A DNA stretch of 64,000 nt from an uncultured Clostridia bacterium (lineage in GTDB: Bacteria > Bacillota > Clostridia > Saccharofermentanales > Saccharofermentanaceae): assembly GCA_946537885.1 (NCBI GenBank), contig CAMNGC010000009.1, forward strand, positions 1 through 64,000, written 5' to 3'. This document shows, in pieces, positions 33,269-42,078 of the stretch. Position numbers and translations under genes: made by a program. Positions within the stretch are counted from its first letter, which is position 1; the number at the start of each line of letters is the position of its first letter. The notes under the pieces were generated by a model, which was not told the origin of the DNA, did not search any database, and was given only the letters and a program-made list of their open reading frames with translations.

Positions 33269-35170
33269 ATGAATTATGTTGTTCATTTTGATGTCTGTGC
33301 TCTCATACTTACGGCCTTCTCGCTGATCTGCGTCCAGATGAAGAAGGGCATAAGAAATCACCAGAATCAGTTTTTTGTGTTGATACTCATCTCTAACATC
33401 TTCGCGGCATTTGCCGATATCTGTTCGGCTTTGGCCGACATGGATACCGCCTCTTACGATGTAGGCTATCTGTATTTTGTAAATGCGCTTTATCTCTTCT
33501 TCCATCTTATGGCACCGCCGCTTATCTGCTACTACATTTATTATCTCTACGGCTTACGTCAGCGCAAGGATCACAGCAAGCCTTTTTTGCTGGCAGGGCC
33601 CTATCTGATCTGTGTTGTCATGATATTAACGACGCGCTTGACGCATTTTGTGTTCTTTTTCGATGAGGAAGGGGAATATACACGTGGCAACGGGATGATA
33701 CTCTTGTATCTTGTAACATTGACCTATCTTATGTTTGCCGTGATCGTCATGATCAGATACAGGAGGGCGGTCTCTATCGAGAAGCTCACTATGCTGATAG
33801 TCTACATGATCCTCGGAACTGTGGGGATGATAGTTCAGTTCATCTTCCAGCACTTGCTTCTGGAGCTGTTTATCGAATCCGTCGCATGCTTAGGGGTTTT
33901 GTTTACCATCGAGAATTATGACGAAGTCATCGATCCTGACACCAAGGCTTTCAACCGCAATGCCCTGGTGAGTGACGCACGTAAATATATCGTTACCCAT
34001 GTTGAATACAGCCTGATAGTTGTAAGGGTTAAGGAAGCCGGCTATATCGGCAGTACATTTGGAGTCGAAGGGATCCGTGAGCTGGAGAAGAGGATCGTTG
34101 AGTATCTGAGGAGCTTTGACATAGTGACGGTCTACAGATATGCCGGCGGCTCCTTTGCGCTTATCTCTTTTGATAGAGATAATGTCTCCATGTTAGTCGA
34201 TTCCATAGCTGAGAGGTTCGAAAGTGAGTGGCAGGTCGGAAGCGCCAAGGTTTTACTCGGAGCAAGGATCAGCTGCGCCAACTGTCCGGAGGATATTGAT
34301 TCCGATGATATGCTGGCTGTTATGCTGGATGCTCCGATGGATATCTTGCTGGTGGACAGACACAATGTCGACGTGGTTCTTTTCGAGGATTATTCGCGTG
34401 AGATCGAGATAGGGAAAGCCCTTCAGAGAGCCATGGCCAATAAGACTTTCGAGATCTACTACCAGCCTATTTGCGAGGTAAATGATCACAAGATACACGC
34501 TGCCGAGGCTCTGCTTCGCCTGAAGGATGAGGTGCTTGGAGACTTAGGACCGGATGAGTTTATACCTGTCGCGGAGAAAAGCGGCTATATAAACGAGATA
34601 GGTGAATATGTTACCGAGGCGGTATGTGCTTTCTATCGGGATAATGATCTTGGCCGTCTCGGTATCGACTTCATTGACATAAATCTGTCTGTTCTGCAGT
34701 GTATGAGTGAAGGCTTCGTAGGAAGGATACGTGACATCGTAAGACGCTCCGGGATCGAGCCGAGGCATATAAATCTTGAGGTGACCGAGTCTTCGCTTGT
34801 CCGGAACAAGGAAGTAATGCATAAGGTGATCGACGAGTTCGAGAAAGAGGGGATAAGGTTCTCGCTGGATGATTTCGGCACGGGTTATTCGAATTTCTCC
34901 TATATTCTGGATTATCCTTTCCACATTATCAAGATAGACAAATCTCTTCTATGGAGCGCGAATGCAGCAGAGAACGGCAGCAGGGTATTTGAAGGTATGA
35001 TGAGTATGTTCCGTTCCATGAATGTGAAGACCCTGGTAGAGGGCGTCGAGACCGACAGTCACCGCTATCTTGTCGAGACCAACGGCTGCGATTATATACA
35101 GGGCTTTTACTATTCAGAGCCGGTCTGTGCTACCGAGTTTATCGAATATATAAGTAAGATCAACAGCTGA
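33269..35170 (+). CDS. Membrane EAL-domain c-di-GMP phosphodiesterase with degenerate GGDEF
   Basis: A 633-residue protein. Seven membrane helices fill residues ~5-215. A GGDEF-like domain (~225-365) is degenerate: the active loop reads YAGGSFALIS instead of GG(D/E)EF, so it cannot make c-di-GMP. The EAL domain (~385-630) looks intact: AAEALLR (EAL), INLSVLQC, LEVTESSLV, DDFGTGYSNFSYI and TLVEGVETDSHRY carry the metal and substrate residues. It should therefore hydrolyse c-di-GMP, perhaps with GTP sensing by the degenerate domain. An upstream in-frame ATG at 33245 is rejected in favour of 33269, which follows GGGGGGAT. Confidence 0.88.
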   Translation: MNYVVHFDVCALILTAFSLICVQMKKGIRNHQNQFFVLILISNIFAAFADICSALADMDTASYDVGYLYFVNALYLFFHLMAPPLICYYIYYLYGLRQRKDHSKPFLLAGPYLICVVMILTTRLTHFVFFFDEEGEYTRGNGMILLYLVTLTYLMFAVIVMIRYRRAVSIEKLTMLIVYMILGTVGMIVQFIFQHLLLELFIESVACLGVLFTIENYDEVIDPDTKAFNRNALVSDARKYIVTHVEYSLIVVRVKEAGYIGSTFGVEGIRELEKRIVEYLRSFDIVTVYRYAGGSFALISFDRDNVSMLVDSIAERFESEWQVGSAKVLLGARISCANCPEDIDSDDMLAVMLDAPMDILLVDRHNVDVVLFEDYSREIEIGKALQRAMANKTFEIYYQPICEVNDHKIHAAEALLRLKDEVLGDLGPDEFIPVAEKSGYINEIGEYVTEAVCAFYRDNDLGRLGIDFIDINLSVLQCMSEGFVGRIRDIVRRSGIEPRHINLEVTESSLVRNKEVMHKVIDEFEKEGIRFSLDDFGTGYSNFSYILDYPFHIIKIDKSLLWSANAAENGSRVFEGMMSMFRSMNVKTLVEGVETDSHRYLVETNGCDYIQGFYYSEPVCATEFIEYISKINS

Positions 35171-35207
35171 TCATGATTATCATTCAACTATCCTCTCGAA
35201 AATGCGT

Positions 35208-35213
35208 TATAAT
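35208..35213 (+). promoter_or_regulatory. -10 box before cation diffusion facilitator gene
   Basis: Perfect TATAAT at 35208-35213 with a weak -35 (TTCAAC, 35183-35188, 19-base spacer). The ribosome site GGAGG at 35229-35233 follows. Confidence 0.5.
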
Positions 35214-35239
35214 CCTACAAGTTGCTATGGAGGATGAGT

Positions 35240-36352
35240 ATGGAGAAGAATAGAGAAGGCATAATCGTAAAGACATCGATTATAGGTATCGCCGTAAATG
35301 TATTGCTGGCAGGGTTTAAGGCCTTTGTGGGACTCGCAGCGGGATCCATTGCCGTTATCCTTGATGCAGTAAACAACTTGAGCGATGCTCTGTCATCAGT
35401 TATTACTATAGTTGGTACCAAGCTTGCAGGTAAGGCGCCTGACCGTAAACATCCTTTGGGTTACGGAAGGATAGAATATCTGTCGGCGGCGATCATATCC
35501 GCGATCGTCTTGTATGCCGGTATAACTTCCCTTACCGAATCCGTCAAAAAGATACTTCATCCGTCGGCGGCTGATTATTCAGCTCTGGCACTTATAATCG
35601 TCGGGATGGCAGTCGTTGCCAAGATCCTTCTCGGTCTTCATGTAAGCAAGGTCGGAAAGAAGGTAAATTCGGATTCCTTGATGGCTTCCGGTAAAGATGC
35701 TCTTTTCGATTCCATAATATCCGCATCAACACTGGTTGCGGCGTTTTTCTCAATAATGTGGGATATCAGTCTTGAAGCATATCTCGGAGTTCTGATCTCA
35801 CTCGTGATCATCAAGGCAGGCTATGAGATGCTGTCCGATACCGTAAGCGACCTCCTGGGGCGAAGAGCAGATGATGATCTTGTTAAGCAGATAAAATCGG
35901 TGGCTAATGAAGTGGACGGAGTGCTCGGGGTATTTGATGTGGTGGTGAGTAATTACGGTCCTACGGTAAATATCGCCTCTTTCCATATTGCTGTTGATTC
36001 CTCATATGATGCAGCGAAGATTGATTCCATTACCCGTAAGATCCAGGCCCGTGAGATGGAGCTAAACGGTATCGCGGTCAGTGCGATCGGAATCTATTCT
36101 CATAACACTGATGATGAAGAGATCATTGCCGTAAGGGAGAAGATCAGTGAGATCGTAAGGTCACATGAAGGCGTTAAGCAGATACATGGTTTCTATATGG
36201 ATAAGGACGCCAAGTTCATAAGTTTTGATGTTGTTTTCACGTTTGATGTTAAGGATCGGAAGACGGTTTTCGCGACGATAAAGGAAGAATTGGCGGAAGA
36301 GTATCCTGATTATAGATTCAATATTGCGATGGATCTTGATATAAGCGACTGA
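35240..36352 (+). CDS. Cation diffusion facilitator family transporter
   Basis: A 370-residue metal/proton antiporter. Six membrane helices span residues ~12-205; the metal-site motifs are visible in helix 2 (AVILDAVNNLSDALSS, with D/N-x3-D) and helix 5 (SGKDALFDSIISASTLVAAFFS). The loop KAPDRKHPLGYGRIEYLSA is characteristic. The C-terminal cytoplasmic domain (~215-300) has the metallochaperone-like fold, and a second related ~70-residue extension follows. Metal specificity (Mn, Zn, Fe) is not readable. The ATG at 35240 is 6 bases after GGAGG; the ATG at 35234 is too close. Confidence 0.9.
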   Translation: MEKNREGIIVKTSIIGIAVNVLLAGFKAFVGLAAGSIAVILDAVNNLSDALSSVITIVGTKLAGKAPDRKHPLGYGRIEYLSAAIISAIVLYAGITSLTESVKKILHPSAADYSALALIIVGMAVVAKILLGLHVSKVGKKVNSDSLMASGKDALFDSIISASTLVAAFFSIMWDISLEAYLGVLISLVIIKAGYEMLSDTVSDLLGRRADDDLVKQIKSVANEVDGVLGVFDVVVSNYGPTVNIASFHIAVDSSYDAAKIDSITRKIQAREMELNGIAVSAIGIYSHNTDDEEIIAVREKISEIVRSHEGVKQIHGFYMDKDAKFISFDVVFTFDVKDRKTVFATIKEELAEEYPDYRFNIAMDLDISD

Positions 36353-36435
36353 TTTTCGATATTTTTGACCGACATTAGGGATAATCCTTCCGTCTGATTG
36401 TGTAAAATAATATCAGATCAAAACGGAGGTGTCCT

Positions 36436-38988
36436 ATGAAATATCATGCATTGAGAACTAATGAGATCACGGATCTTGAGAAGCGCAGTTCCGAGGCCGT
36501 AAGAGCTTTCGCGGGAGAATGTGCCGTTGTGCTGGAAAACGATGGGACACTTCCGATCAGCTCTCCCTGTAAACTGGCCCTTTATGGCAGCGGTGCAAGA
36601 CATATGGTAAAGGGCGGAACGGGATCAGGTGACGTTAATTCCAGATATGTCGTAAATATCGAGGAAGGTCTTGAAGAGGCAGGGTTCGAGATCACGACAA
36701 AAAACTGGCTTGACCGTTACGATAAGGTCGAAGCAGTATTCAAGACCGATTATATGGAAATGGTCAATAAAGAATCCGAAGAAAGCGGCATCCCGGTCAT
36801 CATGGTCATGTTCGAGAAGCCTATCGGTCTGCCGCCGCTTCCCGCTGTTAGTGAAGAGGATGCAGCTGACGACGCCGATACGGCGATCTATGTAATCTCC
36901 AGAGACTCAGGTGAAGGCGGAGACCGTAATTACAGAAGAGGTGATTATCTCTTAAGAGAAGACGAATTATCCGCTATCTCGTTTATTGCTTCTCACTATA
37001 AGCATACGATAATCCTCTTGAATACTGGTGGGATCATTGATCTGAGTGAACTCAAGAGAATCGACGGTATAAGTTCCATCGTGATCGTAAGCCAGCTTGG
37101 TAATATCGGAGGTTTGGTAGTAGGAGATATCATCAGCGGTAAAGTGGAGCCTTCGGGAAGACTGACCGATACATGGGCCAAGAGCTACGAGGATTATCCT
37201 GCTTGGCAGGACTTCAGCCACAATAACGGAAATACCGACGATGAGTATTACAAGGAAGGCATATATATAGGCTACAGATACTTTGATACTTTTGATGTGG
37301 AGCCGGAATATTGCTTCGGCTATGGTCTCGGTTATACAAGCTTTGATATCGAGACGATCGATGCTTTTGTCAATGGCAGAGAAATGGGAGTCCGCGTGAA
37401 AGTAACCAACAGCGGAAGACTGGCCGGCAAGGAGGTCGTGCAGGTATATGTTTCTGCGCCCTCCGGCAAGATCAGTAAGGTTTATCAGGAACTGGCGGCC
37501 TTTGCCAAGACACCCAAGCTGAATCCCGGTGCCTGCTGTGAGATGGAGATCAGCTGGGATGCCGAGAGGCTTTGCTGTTACGATCAGGAATCTGCCCGTA
37601 AACTGATCGAAAAGGGTGACTACATAATCCGAGTCGGCAGAAATTCCAGAGATACCAAGGCCGTAGCCGTAATAAATGTCCCTGAAGATCTGATACTTGA
37701 GCAACTCCGGAATCTTTTCCCGGATAGCAGTAAGTTCGAGGAGATCAAGTGCGAGGAAAGCAAGAAGCCGTCATTTAATAATGATGCTGTCGATCTTGCC
37801 AAAGCGCAAAGGCTGACATTTGACTGCAGTTCGATCATAACAAAGGTCGCTCAGTATAGCTCAGAAAGAAAGGCACTGGAAGACACCGCCGGCTATAAGG
37901 TTCTTTTCGATGATGTATTGAAAGGTAAGGCGACTGTGGAGCAACTGGCGGCGCAGCTTAGCGTCGAGGAGATGGCCTATCTTTGTGTCGGCTCTTACCA
38001 GGAGGGCGATGCGGACGAGAATGTTGTCGGTTCTGCATCACTGCTGGTGCCGGGTGCCGCGGCTGAGACTACGGATAAGCTTCTGGAATCCAGAGGGATC
38101 CCGCCGATGATCCTGGCTGACGGTCCCGCAGGACTCAGGCTTCAGCCTCATTTCAAGACTGCCGGCGAAGAGGGCAAGCCGATGAAGGGCGGAGAAGTTT
38201 TCGGTATAAGCGTTAATCCTTTCCCGGATGACCTGCCGGAGGATACCGTGGATTATTATCAGTATTGCACAGCGATCCCCATCGCGACGGCCCTGGCTCA
38301 GAGCTGGAATCTGGAGCTGGTGTGCGAGGCCGGAAGAATCGTCGGTGAGGAGATGAAGAGATATTATGTTCACTTCTGGTTGGCTCCCGGAATGAATATT
38401 CATCGTAATCCCTTGTGCGGCAGAAACTTTGAGTACTATTCGGAGGATCCGCTCCTGTCCGGCAGATGCGCCGCGGCCGATACTGATGGTGTGCAGTCGC
38501 TCGGAGGGCAGGGCACGACGATCAAGCACTTTGCCGGTAATAATCAGGAAGACAACAGGATGTTCAGCAACTCGCATATTTCAGAGAGGGCATTGAGAGA
38601 CCTGTACCTGCGCGGCTTTGAGATCGCGGTCAAGGAGTCCCGGCCTTTTTCGATAATGACATCCTATAATCTGCTTAACGGCACACATTCGGCAAATCAT
38701 TACGGTCTGATCCAAGGGGCGGCTCGTGACGAATGGGGATTTGACGGCGTTATCATGACCGACTGGTTCACATCGCAAGATACCACATTTATGGGCTATG
38801 CATCCGATATCTACCCCTGGTCGTCGTCGCCTAAATGTATCCTTGCCGGCAATGACTGGCAGATGCCGGGCTGCGAGCAGAACGTTACCGATATTATTGA
38901 GGCAGTAGCCTCCGGCGAGATCGGAATCGCGGATCTTCAATACTGCACAGTAAATATCTTGAAGATGGCGGTTAAGTGCTTCAAGTAG
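36436..38988 (+). CDS. Glycoside hydrolase family 3 beta-glucosidase, permuted domain order
   Basis: An 850-residue GH3 enzyme, no signal peptide, so cytosolic. Domains are circularly permuted relative to classical GH3: the C-terminal alpha/beta domain comes first (~15-300, with YGSGARHMVKGGTGSGDVN and WAKSYEDYPAWQDF), then a fibronectin-III-like part (~315-425), and the TIM barrel last (~450-850, with LADGPAGLRLQ, WLAPGMNIHRNPLCGRNFEYYSEDP and KHFAGNNQEDNR). The catalytic nucleophile is D776 in GFDGVIMTDWF. This order is known from rumen Clostridia beta-glucosidases. It likely cleaves imported cello- or xylo-oligosaccharides. A CGGAGGT site precedes the ATG and a strong terminator follows. 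Confidence 0.92.
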   Translation: MKYHALRTNEITDLEKRSSEAVRAFAGECAVVLENDGTLPISSPCKLALYGSGARHMVKGGTGSGDVNSRYVVNIEEGLEEAGFEITTKNWLDRYDKVEAVFKTDYMEMVNKESEESGIPVIMVMFEKPIGLPPLPAVSEEDAADDADTAIYVISRDSGEGGDRNYRRGDYLLREDELSAISFIASHYKHTIILLNTGGIIDLSELKRIDGISSIVIVSQLGNIGGLVVGDIISGKVEPSGRLTDTWAKSYEDYPAWQDFSHNNGNTDDEYYKEGIYIGYRYFDTFDVEPEYCFGYGLGYTSFDIETIDAFVNGREMGVRVKVTNSGRLAGKEVVQVYVSAPSGKISKVYQELAAFAKTPKLNPGACCEMEISWDAERLCCYDQESARKLIEKGDYIIRVGRNSRDTKAVAVINVPEDLILEQLRNLFPDSSKFEEIKCEESKKPSFNNDAVDLAKAQRLTFDCSSIITKVAQYSSERKALEDTAGYKVLFDDVLKGKATVEQLAAQLSVEEMAYLCVGSYQEGDADENVVGSASLLVPGAAAETTDKLLESRGIPPMILADGPAGLRLQPHFKTAGEEGKPMKGGEVFGISVNPFPDDLPEDTVDYYQYCTAIPIATALAQSWNLELVCEAGRIVGEEMKRYYVHFWLAPGMNIHRNPLCGRNFEYYSEDPLLSGRCAAADTDGVQSLGGQGTTIKHFAGNNQEDNRMFSNSHISERALRDLYLRGFEIAVKESRPFSIMTSYNLLNGTHSANHYGLIQGAARDEWGFDGVIMTDWFTSQDTTFMGYASDIYPWSSSPKCILAGNDWQMPGCEQNVTDIIEAVASGEIGIADLQYCTVNILKMAVKCFK

Positions 38989-39030
38989 CTGCCGCTCGAA
39001 AAGTTTTTTACATTAAGTTGTCCTTAAGTG

Positions 39031-39070
39031 CCCGTACCCTTAACTTTTGTTAGGGGTGCGGGTATTTTTT
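39031..39070 (+). terminator. Intrinsic terminator after GH3 gene
   Basis: CCCGTACCCTTAAC (39031-39044), loop TTTT, GTTAGGGGTGCGGG (39049-39062), then TATTTTTT. One or two mismatches in a 14-bp stem. Confidence 0.88.
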
Positions 39071-39079
39071 CTCCGGGAT

Positions 39080-39125
39080 TACCTCGGGTGTTAACCCAGC
39101 TTGGGTTAACCCGGAAGTTAAAACC
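39080..39125. repeat. Dispersed palindromic repeat, copy 2
   Basis: TACCTCGGGTGTTAACCC, AGCTT, GGGTTAAC, CCGGAAGTTAAAACC. It matches the element at 10336-10381 in both the perfect GTTAACCC/GGGTTAAC palindrome and the flanks (TTACCTCG, downstream GTTAA). It lies between the GH3 terminator and a tandem 10-bp repeat array. Confidence 0.65.
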
Positions 39126-39140
39126 AAATAATTTGATTTT

Positions 39141-39190
39141 GTGTGCAATTGTGCGGGATTGTGACAAATTGTGTGCAATTGCGAGACAAT
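39141..39190 (+). repeat. Tandem 10-bp repeats GTGNNNNATT
   Basis: Four consecutive 10-mers from 39141 to 39180 read GTGTGCAATT, GTGCGGGATT, GTGACAAATT, GTGTGCAATT; a weaker fifth (GCGAGACAAT) follows. The first and fourth units are identical and TTGTGTGCAATTG recurs exactly 30 bases apart. The unit equals one helical turn, so a protein could contact the same face at each unit. Confidence 0.65.
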
Positions 39191-39219
39191 TAGCTCTTGC
39201 GATGCGCTACCATTAATGC

Positions 39220-39846
39220 ATGTATAACCGTAGACTTGAAGAATTAAAGCTCTCATATTATTATGATCGCCTTGTGAAAATGCCGCATGGCAGTTTTGTC
39301 AATGTTAAGGGAAGACGAGCGGTAACTGTTGTTTTCTGCCCCGATGACCCGAGGGTCACTCACAAGCACAAAAGGAGGTATTATGTTGACTCGGTCAATG
39401 GCAGAAAGTGGTCTGAGAAGATTAGTGAGTACATCGCGACCAAGTCAGAATTTGACAGATTATTGAATAATTGGAGATTAAACTACCGCGGAGCTCCGGA
39501 TCTGAACTCTTATTCGCAAGAGGTCAATAAAGGCGAAAAGCTTTCGCCTGCTTTATGGGAAAAATTAAAGGTGGAGTCGAATCCTATGACAAGAGACAGT
39601 GACATCGTTTTCCAAGGGCAGCATTTCAGGTCCAAAAATGAGCTTGCCGCTTGTCAATTGATAGACCGGATGGGCTACGAATTTAAGACGGAAGTAGCGA
39701 TCCGGATATCGTGAGGGGAAAGACATTATCTTCTTCAGGATAAGCGGAGGAAAGGATCTGAATATTGATATGCTTGAAGCGATGATCCGTTCTGCGATAA
39801 TGTCTAATATCCCGTGTTACGACATAATGGCAGGGATCTTTGCCTG
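39220..39846 (+). pseudogene. Decayed gene with internal deletion and frameshift
   Basis: The first part (39220-39714) encodes 164 residues starting MYNRRLEELKLSYYYDRL and stops at a TGA after MGYEFKTEVAIRIS. In another frame, 39722-39846 continues as KDIIFFRISGGKDLNIDMLEAMIRSAIMSNI...GIFA, which looks like the natural C-terminus (helical, with a strand-like IIFFR). The central part expected between them is missing, so an internal deletion with frameshift removed perhaps 50-100 residues, in the region where FRSKNELAACQLIDRMGYEFKTEVAI suggests the start of a PD-(D/E)XK-like nuclease core. No ribosome site precedes the ATG. The family has a conserved YCPDDPRVTHKHKRRYY-type block in many Clostridia; its role is unknown. 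Confidence 0.6.
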
Positions 39847-39913
39847 ATTCTTGCCACTCGCGCAGATGTCCTGCTTATGTTAAACTTAATTGGTTTGTTT
39901 TAGTGAGGCGTAT

Positions 39914-41302
39914 ATGGAAGAGATTTACGAGTCGGAGAGCTTTAATCTTCGATACGACAAAAAGTATAATTCGGTGATCCTGACCTGGAAGAGTTGCAAG
40001 AACAGCGAGCAGTTCAGGACTCCTGTAATGCATGCTGCCGATATAGTCAGGAAGCATAATGATGCTATCCTTATTGTTGACAGAACCGTTGCGCCGGAGC
40101 TATCGGATATTGATCGTAAATGGCTTAAGAAAAATGTGATCCCCGGGCTTAAACGTGCCGGACTTAAGAGGATTATATTTGTTTCACCTCTCTACGGCAC
40201 CGAGACGGATAAGGACGGGGATGAAGAGAAGAAAAAGCATAGTGTTTATGATGCTTACCCCGAGGCGCTTTTCGCCTATGATTTCAGGGTGGACAGGTAT
40301 AGCACTGTAAAAGATCTTTTCGATGTGCTGGATCGGGATGTGAAGAATGAGGCGTCTGAAGCGGTTACGAAGATGACCAGGAAGCAGGCTCTTGAGTATA
40401 TGGGGCTTAGTGAGACAGCCAACGATTTTGCCATAGATGAGAAATATTGGCAGTTGTCCAAGCGTTACAGGAGCGAAGAAGGCGATAATGGTCAGAAGCT
40501 GGCTGATCTGACTGCGGCTTATGATATTGCGACCGGAAGGCGCGATACGAGGCAAGAAGCGATCCAAGTGCGCGAGAGGAGCAAGAAGTTCTTGGGGAAG
40601 ACAGCGGATGAGTGGAAGAATCATTTCGCTTATTCATGGTACAAGTATGTCCTTGCCATTATTCTGATTATCGCGGGCAGTAATCTGATCTATAATATGT
40701 TCTTTAAGCCCAGATATGATTGTGGAATCGTCTCTATAGGACACTTTGATATTACGGATGATTCGTATTTTGAGACTATACTGACAGACAAGATGGACTT
40801 TGATAATCCCTATATCACCTATGTAAATGTGGTGGTGCCCAATGATGAGGGGGAGACGGGTTCGGCCTATGAGGACCAGAATGCGACCACGGCGCTCTTG
40901 TCGCGCCCTAATGTTATTGTGACGGATGCCAAGACTGCGCCCTATTATTATGAGCAGCTGATGGATTTAAGTGATGTCTATACAAGACTTGCGACTATCC
41001 TGCCGGCCGGCAAGCTAGAGAAGATCACGCCTGTCTATTGCAGTGAGAGTCAGTATCACAGATTGAGTGATTCCTATGTCAGCGGTCTGTACATCGGCGA
41101 GGGCGGTGATGCAACTGAATCGACCTACAGTACCAAAAGAGAGATGATCGGGCTTATGATCGAAGACGCTGACATTATCGAGCAGATGGGGTTCGAGACA
41201 CTTTGGGATGAAGAACCGAATCTTGTTTTCGGGATATATTATGACAGCAGGGACTTCAGTGAATCGGTTGATATCCTGATAGAGATCCTTAATACCATCT
41301 GA
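39914..41302 (+). CDS. Single-pass membrane protein with J-like segment, unknown function
   Basis: A 462-residue protein. Residues ~1-120 form a soluble domain with an STAS- or receiver-like strand pattern. Residues ~125-190 (MTRKQALEYMGLSETANDFAIDEKYWQLSKRYRSEEGDNGQKLADLTAAYDIATG) resemble a J domain but lack the HPD tripeptide, so DnaK stimulation is unlikely. One membrane helix follows (~222-242, YVLAIILIIAGSNLIYNMFF), and the last ~215 residues are predicted outside the cell. The ATG at 39914 follows GTGAGG. Its stop codon abuts that of rsuA on the other strand (TGATCA). I do not recognise a family with known function. Confidence 0.75.
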   Translation: MEEIYESESFNLRYDKKYNSVILTWKSCKNSEQFRTPVMHAADIVRKHNDAILIVDRTVAPELSDIDRKWLKKNVIPGLKRAGLKRIIFVSPLYGTETDKDGDEEKKKHSVYDAYPEALFAYDFRVDRYSTVKDLFDVLDRDVKNEASEAVTKMTRKQALEYMGLSETANDFAIDEKYWQLSKRYRSEEGDNGQKLADLTAAYDIATGRRDTRQEAIQVRERSKKFLGKTADEWKNHFAYSWYKYVLAIILIIAGSNLIYNMFFKPRYDCGIVSIGHFDITDDSYFETILTDKMDFDNPYITYVNVVVPNDEGETGSAYEDQNATTALLSRPNVIVTDAKTAPYYYEQLMDLSDVYTRLATILPAGKLEKITPVYCSESQYHRLSDSYVSGLYIGEGGDATESTYSTKREMIGLMIEDADIIEQMGFETLWDEEPNLVFGIYYDSRDFSESVDILIEILNTI

Positions 41303-42025
41303 TCAGACAAGGCCGGTTGCCCGACGCAGAGCAGCGATCTGATCCTTGTCCAATTCCATAAGTCTGCCGCTCTTGCCGTCATCAAGCGTGATCGGCCCCA
41401 GACTGATCCTTCTGAGTTTTTTTACCTGTAGTCCGAAATGGGAGATTATCCTTCTTATCTCGTGGGTCTTGCCCTCCGTGAGAGTTATGGTGCAGACATT
41501 CTCGCTGATATTATTAAGGATCGCGGGCCTGAGTTTTGTTTCTTCCTCTTTATCCGTAAGAGTGAGACCTTTTGACAGTTCCTCGGCCTCTGCCGGCCCG
41601 AGTTGACCCTTGCCTTCATATTCGATCAGATAAGTCTTAGGAATAGCATACTTAGGCGATGTCAATCTGTGGGACATCTCACCGTCGTTGGTTATCAGGA
41701 GCAGGCCGGTCGTGTGATAGTCCAGCCGTCCTACGGGGCTGAGCTTCAAGCCTTTCAGCTCTTGGGGGATGTAATCGGCAACTGTCGGCAGCCTTTTATC
41801 CTCCATGGCCGTCAGAACTCCGTCCGGTTTATCGAAAATATAGTAAAGATATCTCTTGCCCTCTGTCTGTGCGCCATCTACCGCGACGCTGTCACTGTCC
41901 TTTACATGCATACCGGGATCACGGCAGATCATGCCGTTCACACTGACACGTCCCTTGTGGATCATGTCCTTGATCATATTCCTGCTGCCAAAGCCGGAAT
42001 TTGCTAACATTCTGTCTATACGCAT
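41303..42025 (-). CDS. RsuA/RluB-family pseudouridine synthase
   Basis: A 240-residue RNA pseudouridine synthase. An S4 RNA-binding domain is N-terminal (MRIDRMLANSGFGSRNMIKDMIHKGRVSVNG, ~1-45). The catalytic Asp is in SPVGRLDYHTTGLLLITNDG (about residues 95-115), and the C-terminal block TEGKTHEIRRIISHFGLQVKKLRRISLGPI is typical. Length fits RsuA-like 16S/23S rRNA modifiers; which rRNA position is modified is not certain. The ATG at 42025 follows an extended -10 TGTTATAAT by exactly six bases and has no ribosome site, so it is probably translated from a leaderless mRNA. Confidence 0.93.
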   Translation of the reverse strand: MRIDRMLANSGFGSRNMIKDMIHKGRVSVNGMICRDPGMHVKDSDSVAVDGAQTEGKRYLYYIFDKPDGVLTAMEDKRLPTVADYIPQELKGLKLSPVGRLDYHTTGLLLITNDGEMSHRLTSPKYAIPKTYLIEYEGKGQLGPAEAEELSKGLTLTDKEEETKLRPAILNNISENVCTITLTEGKTHEIRRIISHFGLQVKKLRRISLGPITLDDGKSGRLMELDKDQIAALRRATGLV

Positions 42026-42031
42026 GATCAG

Positions 42032-42040
42032 ATTATAACA
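42032..42040 (-). promoter_or_regulatory. Extended -10 promoter of rsuA-like gene, six bases from ATG
   Basis: Minus strand TGTTATAAT (42040-42032), then CTGATC, then the ATG at 42025. The spacing is identical to that before the SulP gene. Confidence 0.65.
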
Positions 42041-42078
42041 GATAGTGTATAATCCTTTTATATCGAAAAGGGGACTTT

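Noticed and set aside
10336..39125. The two palindromic repeats as att sites of a 28.7-kb integrated island
   Set aside because: The interval holds core genes (ddh, bioY, nfnAB, tRNA-Ala), no integrase, and the repeats are only about 78 percent alike.
39141..39190. The 10-bp repeats as a CRISPR array
   Set aside because: Units are far too short, contiguous and without spacers, and no cas gene is nearby.
39028..39216. Short frames on both strands over the GH3 terminator and repeats
   Set aside because: They consist of terminator stem, palindrome and 10-bp repeats, with no start signals.
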